The notes below the pieces were generated by a model that did not search any database, was not told the DNA's origin, and worked only from the letters and a program-made list of their open reading frames with translations. This document shows, piece after piece, positions 17,097 through 26,824 of a stretch of DNA of 58,028 bases. How positions within the stretch are numbered: the stretch's first letter is position 1; each line of letters begins with the position of its first letter. A program made the position numbers and the translations under genes. Source of the DNA: Deltaproteobacteria bacterium (lineage in GTDB: Bacteria > Myxococcota_A > Polyangia > Polyangiales > Houyiibacteriaceae); contig JAEPMI010000011.1 of assembly GCA_017644045.1 (NCBI GenBank), forward strand, positions 1-58,028, written 5' to 3'.

Positions 17097-17443
17097 ACGT
17101 CCTCATCGTCGACGACAATCGGGCGCTGGCCGAGAACCTGGGAGAGCTCCTCGAGGACGAAGGGCACGAGGTCTGCCTCGCGGATGGGGCGTCGGCGGCG
17201 ATGGCCCTCGTCGGCCACGAGCGCACGAGCTTCGACTTCGCGCTCATCGACATCTGCCTCGGAGACGACGACGGCGTGGCGCTGGCCGAGGACCTGCGTC
17301 GGGTCATCCCCGAGCTGCGTTTCGCCCTGATGACCGCGTTCAGCTCCGAGCGGCGAACGAGCCGCGCCGAGTCCCTCGATCTCGGACCCATCCTCCCCAA
17401 GCCGGTGCCTCTCGAGGCGTTGGTCGAGCTGCTCTCGCCGTGA
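17093..17443 (+). CDS. Stand-alone receiver-domain response regulator
   Basis: This 116-residue protein is a CheY-like receiver and nothing else. It has the acidic pair in 'VLIVDDNRALAENL', the phospho-acceptor aspartate in 'FALIDICLGDDDG', the switch threonine in 'ALMTAFSS' and the lysine in 'ILPKPVPLEAL'. No output domain is present, so it must pass a phosphoryl group on or act through protein contact. Its opening (DDNRxLAENLxELxE) is nearly repeated in the receiver of the next gene, which suggests a tandem duplication. GTG at 17093 overlaps the globin kinase stop and GTG at 17440 of the next gene overlaps its stop. Confidence 0.88.
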   Translation: MNVLIVDDNRALAENLGELLEDEGHEVCLADGASAAMALVGHERTSFDFALIDICLGDDDGVALAEDLRRVIPELRFALMTAFSSERRTSRAESLDLGPILPKPVPLEALVELLSP

Positions 17444-18909
17444 GCGTGCGACCCGATCGCGACGCGCGTCCGCGCGTGCTCGTCGTCGACGACAACCGTC
17501 CGCTGGCCGAGAACCTGGTCGAGCTCTTCGAGGAGCTCGACGTGGAGGGCGTCATCGCGACGAGCGCGGCAGAGGCCCGCGTCGCGATCGAGCAGCGGAC
17601 GGCCCTCGCTGTGGTCGACGTCGGGCTGCCGGACGCGAGCGGGCTCGAGCTCCTCGGCCAGCTCCGCGCGGCCAACCCGAACGGCGAGGTCATTCTCATG
17701 ACCGGCCAGGGCAGCCTCGAGTCGGCCATCGCCGCCGTTCGCCATGGCGCCTACGCGTATCTACTGAAGCCGGTCGACGTGGAGGAGCTGCTGACCCTCG
17801 TCGAGCGCGCGCTGGCGCAAGTTCATCTGCGCGAGGAGCGCACGGCCCTCGCTCGCGCGCTCGCGGCGTCCGAAGCGCTCTATCGCGGCGTGGTCGACCA
17901 CGTCGAGGCGTGGATCGTCGGGTTCGACGCCGACGACCAGGTGGCGCTCATCAACCGCCAGGCGGCGGAGGCCCTCGACGCGGTGGGACTCCGAGCGGAC
18001 GGTACCGTGCCCGCTTCGATGCTCTTCGGTGACGACTTCGCGGCGTCGTTCGACGCCGCGCGGGCGGGTGAGAGTGCCCCCTTCGAGCACACCCTCGGTG
18101 AAGGGACGGAGCGCCGCGTGGTGCGCTGGCAGCTGACGCCCGTGAAGGAAGCGCGAAGCGCGGTCGACCTGCTCGCGCTCGGTCTCGACGTCACCGAGCA
18201 GCGGACCCTCGAGCGCCGCAGCGCACGCGCGGAAGCGATGGCGGCCATCGGTGTGCTCACCACCGGGCTGGCGCACGAGATTCGGAACCCGCTCAACGCG
18301 GCCGGACTCCAGCTCCAGCTCCTCTCTCGCCGACTGGCGAAGAGCGAGCTCGCGGCGGAGGCGCGCGAACGGCTGGGCGAGCCGGTCGCGTTGGTGCGTC
18401 GCGAGCTGAAGCGCCTCTCGTCGCTCCTCGACGACTTCCTGGGGCTGGCGCGACCCACCGCGCTGCAGGCCGAGCGGGTCGACCTCGGTGAGCTGGTCGG
18501 CCACGTGGTCCGGCTCCAGGCGCCGCTCTGTGCCGAGCGTGGCGTGAGCCTCGAGTCGAGCGTGCCGTCGAGCGATCTCGTCGCTCGGGTCGAACGGGGT
18601 CGCATCGAGCAGGTGCTCACCAACCTCGTGGCCAACGCGTGCGACGCGCTCGATGGAGAAGGCACCATCCGGGTGACGCTCGGCACCGAAGCCGACTGCG
18701 TGGAGCTCGTCGTGGGCGACAGCGGTCCGGGGTTCGAGGAGGCGCCCGAGCAGCTGCTGCAGCCCTTCTTCACCACCAAGGCGGCGGGAACCGGGCTGGG
18801 GCTCACGATCGTGCGACGGATCGTCGAGATGCATGGCGGCGAGCTCAGTCTCGGGAAGAGCTCGCTCGGCGGGGCCGAGGTGCGGGTGCGGCTCCCCCGA
18901 CCCGGTTGA
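17440..18909 (+). CDS. Receiver-PAS-histidine kinase hybrid
   Basis: This 489-residue cytoplasmic protein has an N-terminal receiver (about 10-125, with 'VLVVDDNRPLAENL', acceptor Asp in 'AVVDVGLPDASG', Thr in 'LMTGQGS', Lys in 'LLKPVDVEEL'). A PAS-like domain (about 145-260) and a HisKA domain with 'GLAHEIRNPLNAAG' come next, followed by an HATPase with 'NLVANACDAL', 'GDSGPGFEEA' and 'GTGLGLTIV'. The receiver-first order means it can be switched by an upstream kinase, possibly the globin kinase two genes earlier. The GTG at 17440 (GTGA overlap) gives a natural start. It converges on a sigma-54 activator with only three bases between stops, which is a plausible final target. Confidence 0.9.
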   Translation: MSVRPDRDARPRVLVVDDNRPLAENLVELFEELDVEGVIATSAAEARVAIEQRTALAVVDVGLPDASGLELLGQLRAANPNGEVILMTGQGSLESAIAAVRHGAYAYLLKPVDVEELLTLVERALAQVHLREERTALARALAASEALYRGVVDHVEAWIVGFDADDQVALINRQAAEALDAVGLRADGTVPASMLFGDDFAASFDAARAGESAPFEHTLGEGTERRVVRWQLTPVKEARSAVDLLALGLDVTEQRTLERRSARAEAMAAIGVLTTGLAHEIRNPLNAAGLQLQLLSRRLAKSELAAEARERLGEPVALVRRELKRLSSLLDDFLGLARPTALQAERVDLGELVGHVVRLQAPLCAERGVSLESSVPSSDLVARVERGRIEQVLTNLVANACDALDGEGTIRVTLGTEADCVELVVGDSGPGFEEAPEQLLQPFFTTKAAGTGLGLTIVRRIVEMHGGELSLGKSSLGGAEVRVRLPRPG

Positions 18910-18912
18910 CGC

Positions 18913-20310
<1,398 letters not shown>

Positions 20311-20347
20311 CTCGGCCGCGACTCTGGCATGGGTGCGCACGGGTGCG

Positions 20348-20800
20348 TCAACCGATGAAGCCCGTGGTGACCAGGTCGTCCTTCAAGAGGTTCGGGCTCA
20401 GGTAGGTGGCCTCCTCTTCGTCCATGTCGTCGAGAATCCGCTGCACCAGTCCTTCGACGCCGTCGGCGAGGGCGTCGGCCTCCTTGGCCGCCTTCAGCTC
20501 GTCGAGCGTCGCCGACATCTCCTCGGCTTGGGCCGCGTGCTCCTCGCGGAGCGCGTCCACCCGGGCGGGGCCGAAGCCGTCGGCTTCTCGGAGTGCGGGC
20601 AGGAGCCAACGCTCCTCGTCCTTCACGTGGGCGCGCAGGAGCGCCAGGGTCTCCCAGGCCAAGATCCGCAGATCCTCGACCGGTAGCTTCCCGGCGCGGA
20701 GCCGATCGACCCCCTGGGCGAGGCCCTGCAGGCGTAGGCGAAGGAGGTCGTGTTGGGCGAGCACGCGCTCGCGGATCTGGCTGGGGGTCTCGGGCTCCAT
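20348..20800 (-). CDS. Hemerythrin-like (HHE) protein
   Basis: This 150-residue all-helical protein has the spacing of a hemerythrin/HHE four-helix bundle. Candidate metal ligands are in 'VLAQHDLLRLRL', 'LLRAHVKDEERWLLPAL', 'LREEHAAQAEEM' and 'DDMDEEEATYL'. The last helix has Glu/Asp where many members have His, so the di-iron site may be incomplete. The second ATG of ATG-CCG-ATG (start 20800) is chosen because a GAGGAG ribosome site lies six bases upstream of it. It is the gene preceding the sigma-54 activator in the leftward direction (37 bases), so the two may be co-transcribed. A role in oxygen, NO or iron-related stress is inferred. Confidence 0.75.
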   Translation of the reverse strand: MEPETPSQIRERVLAQHDLLRLRLQGLAQGVDRLRAGKLPVEDLRILAWETLALLRAHVKDEERWLLPALREADGFGPARVDALREEHAAQAEEMSATLDELKAAKEADALADGVEGLVQRILDDMDEEEATYLSPNLLKDDLVTTGFIG

Positions 20801-20894
20801 CGGCATCTCCTCGGTCGATCCCGGAGCAAGACCCATACCTGCGCGCTGGACGGAAGGGTGCGAAACGCCGCGCACGCCCTGCGCGACGACTCGA

Positions 20895-20924
20895 ACGGGC
20901 GCGCAGAAGCTGCGCTCGACCCGT
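20895..20924 (-). terminator. Hairpin after the DUF445 gene
   Basis: ACGGG (20895-20899) pairs with CCCGT (20920-20924), enclosing a perfect GCGCAG-AAG-CTGCGC hairpin (20901-20915). It begins at the stop of the leftward DUF445 gene. No T-tract follows, as is common in GC-rich genomes. Confidence 0.5.
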
Positions 20925-22135
20925 CAGGAGAAGAGGTAGACGAGCTGAGCGACGCCGGCGACACAGCCGAGCACGGCGCCCGCCAGGATGAGCTTCCACT
21001 CGTCCTGCTGGAACGCCGGCCGAAGCACGCCCTCGAACTCGTCGGGCGGGAGCTCCTTCATGCGGTCGCCGATCGAGTTCTCGATGTCGACGGACTTTCC
21101 GGCGAAGGTGTGGAGCAGGCCACCCTCCTTGGGCAGCTCCGCTCGGATGCGCTCCACGAGCTCGTTCTCGAGCTCTTCCCGCTGGTCGGGGGGCACGAGC
21201 ATCGCGGCCATCGGGTGCTGCATGTACTCCTCGATGAGCGCGCGGACGTGCTTCTCGACGATGGCGAAGATCTTCTCGGCGGTCTCGCCGCCGAGCACCG
21301 TCTTGGTGATGTTGTCCGCGTTGAGGACCTTGCCGGCCGTGAGCTTCGAGAACTCCGCGGTCACCTCGAGCTGCCGCTTGTGGAAGAGGCCGTGAATGAC
21401 GAAGGGGCCCACCTTCTTCGGCTCGCGCGGGTTGAAGATGAGCTTCAGCGCCAGCCAGTTGGTGGCGTATCCGACGAAGAAGCCGGCGGCGGGGAGAACC
21501 CAGTCGGCGGGCGTGTAGACCCAGATGGTCATCTGGATGAGGCCGAAGATGAAGCCGAACCAGATGCCGCTGCGCTCGATGAACTTGAACTCGGCCTCGC
21601 CGACCTGGAGGAACATCATGCTCATCAGCGTCTTGTCCTCCATCACCGCTTCCACGACGACCTTCTCCAGGTCGAGGATGTCGGTGATGTTGGCGCTGAA
21701 GTCGTCGACGATCTTGATCGCTGTCTCGCGAACCTTCTCTTTGATCTGCTCGCGGATCTGGTTCTGCATGAACTCGCCGGCGTTCTCCCACATCTGGGGA
21801 GCGCGCTTGGTGGCGACCTCGTCGATGATCTGCTGGGTGATGTCCTCGACGACGGGCTCGATCTCTTCTGCGAAGGCGTCGCCCTTGAAGCTCGCGAAGA
21901 GCTCCTCGAGGCTGAGCAGCTTCTCGAGGATCAGCTGCGTCGACATCTTCGCGAGCCGGTGGGCGTTCGCCGGGACGATGCCCTGCCAGCCGAACCACGG
22001 CGGCTTCCCCAGCGGTTCGGTGGGGTAGAACATCATCTTGATGGCGACGACGTTGGTGAACCAACCCACGAACGCGCTGAAGACCGGGATCAGTAGAACG
22101 AGCCAATCCGCAGCGATTCGGTCGAAGAAGCCCAC
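20924..22135 (-). CDS. DUF445-family membrane protein
   Basis: This protein of about 403 residues has a membrane segment at each end and a long charged helical middle, as in DUF445 (YheB/YjiN-like) proteins. The N-terminal 'SAFVGWFTNVVAIKMMFYP' and the internal repeat 'GYATNWLALKLIFNPREP' are two copies of the family's 'G..TNwlAikm.F.P' motif. The GTG at 22135 is preferred. The only longer start is a TTG at 22174, whose thirteen-residue extension (ending 'KARYRRA') does not look like a membrane protein N-terminus. The family's biochemical role is unknown; envelope organisation is suspected. Confidence 0.82.
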   Translation of the reverse strand: MGFFDRIAADWLVLLIPVFSAFVGWFTNVVAIKMMFYPTEPLGKPPWFGWQGIVPANAHRLAKMSTQLILEKLLSLEELFASFKGDAFAEEIEPVVEDITQQIIDEVATKRAPQMWENAGEFMQNQIREQIKEKVRETAIKIVDDFSANITDILDLEKVVVEAVMEDKTLMSMMFLQVGEAEFKFIERSGIWFGFIFGLIQMTIWVYTPADWVLPAAGFFVGYATNWLALKLIFNPREPKKVGPFVIHGLFHKRQLEVTAEFSKLTAGKVLNADNITKTVLGGETAEKIFAIVEKHVRALIEEYMQHPMAAMLVPPDQREELENELVERIRAELPKEGGLLHTFAGKSVDIENSIGDRMKELPPDEFEGVLRPAFQQDEWKLILAGAVLGCVAGVAQLVYLFS

Positions 22136-22220
22136 AGCGCGCCGATATCTGGCCTTTGGGACGCCAAAAGTCAATCGATCCGTGCATCTGGCGCCCCGCC
22201 AGGGGCTATCCTGAAGGCCG

Positions 22221-23345
22221 ATGGACCCCGCACACGACGGGGCGCTCCTCCTCCGTGGCGCCCGCCTGGACCCGCCGGGCCTCCGACGGCTGATGGATCA
22301 CGTCTTCGAGACCAACCTCGAGACCCAGGCCACCGGTGGCCTCGGGACCCCGCTGTGCATCTGGGGCGTCCACGGGGTCGGGAAGACCGCCATCGTCGAG
22401 CAATACGCCCGTGAGCGAGGCTGGGCCTTCGCCTACTGCGCGCCCGCGCAGTTCGAGGAGATGGGTGACCTCCACGGACTGCCGACGATCGAGGGGGAGG
22501 GCGAGGAGGCGCGCACCCACTTCGCGCCGCCGGCCTGGGTACCCACGGGCGAGGGGCCGGGCATCCTGCTCCTGGACGACCTCAACCGCGCCGACGACCG
22601 GATCCTCCGCGGGTTGATGCAGCTGCTCCAGACCCGGCGGATGTTCTCCTGGGGCCTGCCTCCCCGTTGGCAGATCGTGTGCACCGCGAACCCGGAGGGC
22701 GGCGACTACTCGGTCACGCCGCTCGATGACGCGATGCTGACCCGCCTCTTGCACGCGAGCCTGGTCTTCGAGCCGAAGGCGTGGGCCGCATGGGCCACGG
22801 ACGCCGGCGTGGACCCGCGCGGGATCGCGTTCGTGCTGACCTATCCGGAGGTGCTCGCGCAGACCGGCACGACCGCCCGGTCGCTGACCCAGCTCTTCGA
22901 GCAGCTGAAGCCCATCGCCGACCTGCGCGCGTCGCTCGAGCTGGTGGAGTCGCTCGCGCGCTCGTCGCTCGACGACGTGACCGTCGCCGCCTTCAGCGCC
23001 TTCGTGCTCGATGGGCTCGAGGCGCTGGTCGAGCCCATCGCGATCCTCGACGCCGGCGACTTCGCCCCGGTGGCCGACCGGCTCACCGAGCTGGCGGAAG
23101 GGGAGGGCGACGCCAAGCGGGTGGATCGCCTCGCGACCATCGCCTCGCGCCTCTTCCTCCACGTGACCCGCGACGGCTACGAGCCCACCGACCGTCACCG
23201 CGCGAACCTCGTGGCGTTCCTCCTACACGATTCGCTCCCCGACGACCTGCGGGTCGGCCTCCATCGCGATCTCGCGGCGCACCCCACGGCGCGCGAGCTG
23301 GTGCGCGATCCGGCGCTCGCGGCCGCGCTCTTGGACGCGATGTGA
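22221..23345 (+). CDS. AAA+ ATPase (MoxR/AAA_5 type) paired with a VWA-like protein
   Basis: This 374-residue ATPase has Walker A 'GVHGVGKTAI' near residue 51, a Walker B region 'GILLLDDLNRADD' near 115, a sensor-1 'VCTANPEGGDYSV' and an arginine-finger segment 'DDAMLTRLLHASL'. These are typical of the MoxR/AAA_5 branch, whose members remodel or activate partners with VWA domains. Its stop overlaps the start of just such a partner (GTGA at 23342-23345). The C-terminal 150 residues are helical without a recognised domain. A hairpin (22188-22202) lies just upstream of the start region. It acts in the cytoplasm; the target is unknown. Confidence 0.88.
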   Translation: MDPAHDGALLLRGARLDPPGLRRLMDHVFETNLETQATGGLGTPLCIWGVHGVGKTAIVEQYARERGWAFAYCAPAQFEEMGDLHGLPTIEGEGEEARTHFAPPAWVPTGEGPGILLLDDLNRADDRILRGLMQLLQTRRMFSWGLPPRWQIVCTANPEGGDYSVTPLDDAMLTRLLHASLVFEPKAWAAWATDAGVDPRGIAFVLTYPEVLAQTGTTARSLTQLFEQLKPIADLRASLELVESLARSSLDDVTVAAFSAFVLDGLEALVEPIAILDAGDFAPVADRLTELAEGEGDAKRVDRLATIASRLFLHVTRDGYEPTDRHRANLVAFLLHDSLPDDLRVGLHRDLAAHPTARELVRDPALAAALLDAM

Positions 23346-24544
23346 GCGACGCGCAGCGCGAGCTCTCGCGAGCGATCACCCGACTGCTGCTCGACGAGCC
23401 CTTCTTCGCGCACCTGCTCGGCGGGCTCGTCCGCCGGGTGTCGGACGAGCGGCACGGGGCGGGCGTCGGCGTTCGTGACGGACGGCTCGAGCTGCGAGTG
23501 AACCCACGCTTCTTCTGCGACGAGCTGCGCACCGCGGGCGAGCGCGCCGCGGTGGTGAAACACGAGGCGCTCCACCTGCTCTTCGGGCACGCGGTGCGTG
23601 GCCGGCGGCGCGGCGCGGACCCGAAGCTCTGGGACGTCGCGACCGACCTCGTGGTGAACCAGTACGTCTCGCCGCCACCGCCCGGCGCGATCACGCTGCG
23701 CGCGTTCCCGGATCTCGGGCTCCAGCCCCATCGCAGCGCCGACCACTACTACGCGGCCCTCGAGAGGCTCGCGGAGGACTCCGACGCGGGGGACGGCGCT
23801 GGTGGAGCGGTCGCTGCGCCGCGAAGCGCGAAGGCGCTGGCGGCGTTGGACCGCTGGCACAGCGACCACGAGGGCTGGGCCAGCCCAGCGGCGGGCGCGG
23901 TCGAGCGCGCGGGGCGAGCGCTGGCCGACGCGCGCATCGCCGAGGCCGTGGCACGGAGCGGCGATCGTGGGGTCGGTGCGCTCCCGGGGCCGCTGCGTCG
24001 GCTCGTCGCGGCGAGCCTCGAGCGTCGCCGTCCACGCGTGGACTGGCGCCGGGTCGTTCGGCTCTTCGCGACCTCCTCCAACCGCACCCGGATCGGCTCC
24101 ACGCTGCGGCGCCCGAGCCGCCGCTACGGGACCTTCCCGGGGCTGCGGGTCGAGCGGCGGGTACGACTCGCAGCGGCCGTCGACACCTCCGGCTCGGTCT
24201 CCACCGAGGCGCTCCAGTCGCTCTTCGCCGAAGTGCACGGCCTGTGGCGGCGGGGCGTGGAGGTCCACGTCTTCGAGTGCGACGCCGCCGTCCAGCGTCG
24301 CTACGAGTACCGCGGGCAGCTCCCGGATCGCGTCGCCGGGCGTGGCGGTACCGCCTTCGACCCGGTCTTCCGCGCCCTCCGCGCCGACCGCCTCGAGCGC
24401 TGGGACGGCTGCCTCTATCTCACCGACGGTCGCGCGGACGCCCCGACCGTGAAGCCGCCGTGTCCACTGCTCTGGGTACTCCCAGCAGGGGGGCAAAGGG
24501 GACCTCACCTTCGCTTCGGTCGTGCCGTGACGATCGCGAAGTGA
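23342..24544 (+). CDS. DUF2201-type metallopeptidase-like and VWA-like protein
   Basis: This 400-residue protein starts with a zincin-like region containing 'VVKHEALHLLFGH' (HExxH with a further His at the usual spacing, residues near 78-87). A C-terminal VWA-like domain follows with a MIDAS-type 'AAVDTSGSVS' (DxSGS form, near 280), 'GGTAF' and 'YLTDGRAD'. This is the layout of the putative-metallopeptidase DUF2201 family, usually encoded beside a MoxR-like ATPase exactly as here. The GTG at 23342 is chosen for its overlap with the ATPase stop; a longer version would run over that gene. Whether the peptidase site is active is not known. Confidence 0.85.
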   Translation: MSDAQRELSRAITRLLLDEPFFAHLLGGLVRRVSDERHGAGVGVRDGRLELRVNPRFFCDELRTAGERAAVVKHEALHLLFGHAVRGRRRGADPKLWDVATDLVVNQYVSPPPPGAITLRAFPDLGLQPHRSADHYYAALERLAEDSDAGDGAGGAVAAPRSAKALAALDRWHSDHEGWASPAAGAVERAGRALADARIAEAVARSGDRGVGALPGPLRRLVAASLERRRPRVDWRRVVRLFATSSNRTRIGSTLRRPSRRYGTFPGLRVERRVRLAAAVDTSGSVSTEALQSLFAEVHGLWRRGVEVHVFECDAAVQRRYEYRGQLPDRVAGRGGTAFDPVFRALRADRLERWDGCLYLTDGRADAPTVKPPCPLLWVLPAGGQRGPHLRFGRAVTIAK

Positions 24545-24615
24545 CACCCGTCCGACCCTTGGGTGAATCCTGCTCTTGAGTCTCGCTCGCAGAGGCGACT
24601 ATCGTCGACTCATCG

Positions 24616-25476
24616 ATGCGAGTCTCCCAACCCCTTGCCGCCCTGATCGTCTTTGGTTCGTTGTCTGTCGCGGGGGCCACTGCCGCTCAAGATTCCGGGG
24701 AAGGGAACGGCGACGCGGGTAGTGACGCCGCGCCCAGCGAGCCGGTCCCGCAGCACGTGGTGCTCGACGAGGCCGAAGCACGCGCGCTCTTCGAGGCAGG
24801 GCTCTTCGCGTTCCAGAGCAGCCGCTTCGAGGACGCCCTCCAGCGGTTCACACGGGCTTTCGAGCTCTCGGGTCGAGTCGAGTTGCTCTTCAACGTCGGC
24901 CTCGCGGCGGACCGACTTCGTCGCGATGCGATCGCGATCGACGCCTTCGAGCGCTTCCTGCGGGACGCTCCCCCATCGACTCACCATTCACAGGCGCGGG
25001 AGCGACTCGCGTTCCTCCGTGGTCAGGTCGCCGCCCAGGAGGCGACGGCATCGGAGGAGGAGGAAGAGTCGGCTTCCAGCGCGCAGAGTGACGCGGACGC
25101 CGGCGAGCCGGAGTCCGCGCCGGCCCCTGCGGCCGCACCGCCGCTCGACCCGCCGGAAGACTCGAGCGCCAACGTCGGTGCTTGGGCACTCGGGGGTGCT
25201 GGGCTCGGTCTGACGCTCGTGGGCGTGGGATTGCTCGGGGGCGCCATCGCCGCGTCGAACGCGGTCACGGACCCGAGCGACGGCACCCGTTGGGAGGACG
25301 TGAGCGGCCGGGCCAGCCGAGGGCCGGTGCTCGAAGGGCTCGGCTGGGCGTCGCTGGGACTCGGCGTGGCGGGAATGGTCGGCGCCATCGTCTGGCTTGT
25401 CGCCGGTCAGCCGGACGAGGACTCGAGTGTCGCTCTCACTCCGAACGGCGTGCGCGTTCGCTGGGGGGTGCTGTGA
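24616..25476 (+). CDS. Exported TPR-like membrane protein
   Basis: This 286-residue protein has an N-terminal signal peptide ('LAALIVFGSLSVAGATAAQ') and a TPR-like region at about residues 50-130 ('ARALFEAGLFAFQSSRFEDA', then 'LLFNVGLAADRLRRDAIAID'). An acidic Ala/Pro/Glu-rich linker comes next, then two C-terminal hydrophobic hairpins rich in glycine. This layout is frequent in exported proteins of myxobacteria, where function is unknown. Its stop overlaps the next ATG (25476), so the cysteine-rich lipoprotein that follows is co-translated. Confidence 0.75.
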   Translation: MRVSQPLAALIVFGSLSVAGATAAQDSGEGNGDAGSDAAPSEPVPQHVVLDEAEARALFEAGLFAFQSSRFEDALQRFTRAFELSGRVELLFNVGLAADRLRRDAIAIDAFERFLRDAPPSTHHSQARERLAFLRGQVAAQEATASEEEEESASSAQSDADAGEPESAPAPAAAPPLDPPEDSSANVGAWALGGAGLGLTLVGVGLLGGAIAASNAVTDPSDGTRWEDVSGRASRGPVLEGLGWASLGLGVAGMVGAIVWLVAGQPDEDSSVALTPNGVRVRWGVL

Positions 25477-26294
25477 TGCGGCCGTCGTCTCTTCTCTCGC
25501 TCGCCGTTCTGCTGCTGACCGGTTGCCTGAGCTTCGATCCACCCGCGGGTCGCCTCGAGTGCTCCAGTGACTCGGAGTGCCCGAACGACTGGGGCTGTCG
25601 ATCCGACGGTCGTTGTCACCCTCCGGGCGAGCTCGACGCTGGGAACCCCGACGCTGGGCTCGGGGACGCGGGCCCCGCCGATGGAGGGGAGCCGGATGCC
25701 GCGGTCTGCGAGGAGCCCTGCCGCCTGATCGCTCCACAGTGTGGCTGCCCGTCCGGTCGCGGCTGCTACCCGAACGGCGACCTGACCGCGGTCAGCTGTG
25801 AGGCCGCCGGAACGACGCCGGAGCGGGAGGTCTGCACGGGTGCGGTCAACTCCTGCGAGCCCGGGATGGGCTGCGTGGTGTATCCGACGGCGAACCTCTG
25901 CATCCGCTTCTGCGAGAACGATGCGGATTGCACGGGCGGACCCGGTTCGTTCTGCGCGCGAGTGCTGTCGGGCGGCGGACAAGAGGCGTGCACGTTCTCT
26001 TGTGACCTCACCGAGCAGAACTGCCCGAGTGGCTTCCGGTGTGAGCCGGGGACGATTCCTCCGGCGACGGCGCGGACGGCCACGGACTGTATCGAGGTCG
26101 AGGGGAGCGCATCGGGAGGTGCCGGTGATTCGTGCTCCTCGTTCCGCGACTGTCTTCCCGGGTTCACCTGTGCGAGCGGTCAGTGCCTCGAGTTCTGTCG
26201 CTTCGGGACGAGCTGCCCCTCGGGTGGCCCGTGTTCGGAGCTGTCCCCGGCCATCGTGATCGGCGACCAGGAGTTCGGGGCATGCCCGCCTTGA
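25476..26294 (+). CDS. Cysteine-rich lipoprotein
   Basis: This 272-residue secreted lipoprotein has the lipobox LLTGC in 'LAVLLLTGCLSFDPPAG'. The mature part has many cysteines in short motifs ('CSSDSECPNDWGC', 'CENDADCTGGPGSFC', 'CSSFRDCLPGFTCASGQC') of the kind common in myxobacterial surface proteins. A low-complexity Asp/Gly/Ala stretch lies near residues 55-75. Paired cysteines imply disulfide-rich small folds outside the cytoplasm. There is no catalytic motif. It is coupled to the upstream TPR-like gene by a one-base overlap of stop and start. Confidence 0.78.
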   Translation: MRPSSLLSLAVLLLTGCLSFDPPAGRLECSSDSECPNDWGCRSDGRCHPPGELDAGNPDAGLGDAGPADGGEPDAAVCEEPCRLIAPQCGCPSGRGCYPNGDLTAVSCEAAGTTPEREVCTGAVNSCEPGMGCVVYPTANLCIRFCENDADCTGGPGSFCARVLSGGGQEACTFSCDLTEQNCPSGFRCEPGTIPPATARTATDCIEVEGSASGGAGDSCSSFRDCLPGFTCASGQCLEFCRFGTSCPSGGPCSELSPAIVIGDQEFGACPP

Positions 26295-26337
26295 GACGAG
26301 GACCGGTGCGTTCGCTCGGCGCGGGGATGGCTCCTCG

Positions 26338-26778
26338 GTGACCGTGTACAGCGGACACGTGGGGCCCTGCGCGTGGTCGGTCGTCCAGGGGGCGCTGGAC
26401 GACGCGACCATCGAAGGGTTCCTTTCCTACCTCCGTGGGGTCGCGGACGACGCGGCCCCCGGGCAGCTCGTGCTCGACATGTGTCACGACCTGCCGATGC
26501 CGACCCCCGTCCAGCGGCGACGCATCATCGAGGTGCTCAACGGGTCGAAGAAGCTGGACCTCGTCGCCGGTCACGCGCTGGTGGTGAACTCCACCATCGG
26601 TCGTGGTTTGCTCACCGCCATCAACTGGGTGGTGACGCCGCGCTTCGAGGAGAAGCTCTTCGCCCGACCCGACCAGGCGTTCGAATGGCTGGCGGAGCGA
26701 AACCCGGCCTTCGACGCCGACGCGCTCCTCGCCGCGGTGCGAGCGGCTCATCCGGGCTTCGACCAGCTCCGCTGGTGA
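26338..26778 (+). CDS. STAS-like small protein of unknown role
   Basis: This is a 146-residue soluble protein with no signal sequence. The alternating strand/helix pattern resembles STAS or SpoIIAA-like folds: 'GALDDATIEGFLSYL', 'GQLVLDMCHDLPMPTP', 'GHALVVNSTIGRGLLTAINW' and 'FARPDQAFEWL'. The closing 'DQAFEWL' helix is typical of such phenotypic relatives. No catalytic motif is seen. The start is a GTG at 26338 without a strong ribosome site. A nine-pair hairpin immediately follows the stop. The STAS assignment is by pattern only. Confidence 0.6.
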   Translation: MTVYSGHVGPCAWSVVQGALDDATIEGFLSYLRGVADDAAPGQLVLDMCHDLPMPTPVQRRRIIEVLNGSKKLDLVAGHALVVNSTIGRGLLTAINWVVTPRFEEKLFARPDQAFEWLAERNPAFDADALLAAVRAAHPGFDQLRW

Positions 26779-26807
26779 GCGTCGCGCTTGCGGGCGGGGC
26801 GCGACGC
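26779..26807 (+). terminator. Strong hairpin terminator
   Basis: GCGTCGCGC (26779-26787) and GCGCGACGC (26799-26807) form a perfect nine-pair stem around an 11-base loop. It begins directly after the stop of the STAS-like gene and ends 17 bases before the deacetylase start. There is no T-tract. Confidence 0.6.
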
Positions 26808-26824
26808 CCCAAGACTTGAGCCCG

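Noticed and set aside
22136-22174. TTG start for the DUF445 gene at 22174
   Set aside because: The thirteen-residue extension is basic and unlike a membrane protein N-terminus; GTG at 22135 fits better.
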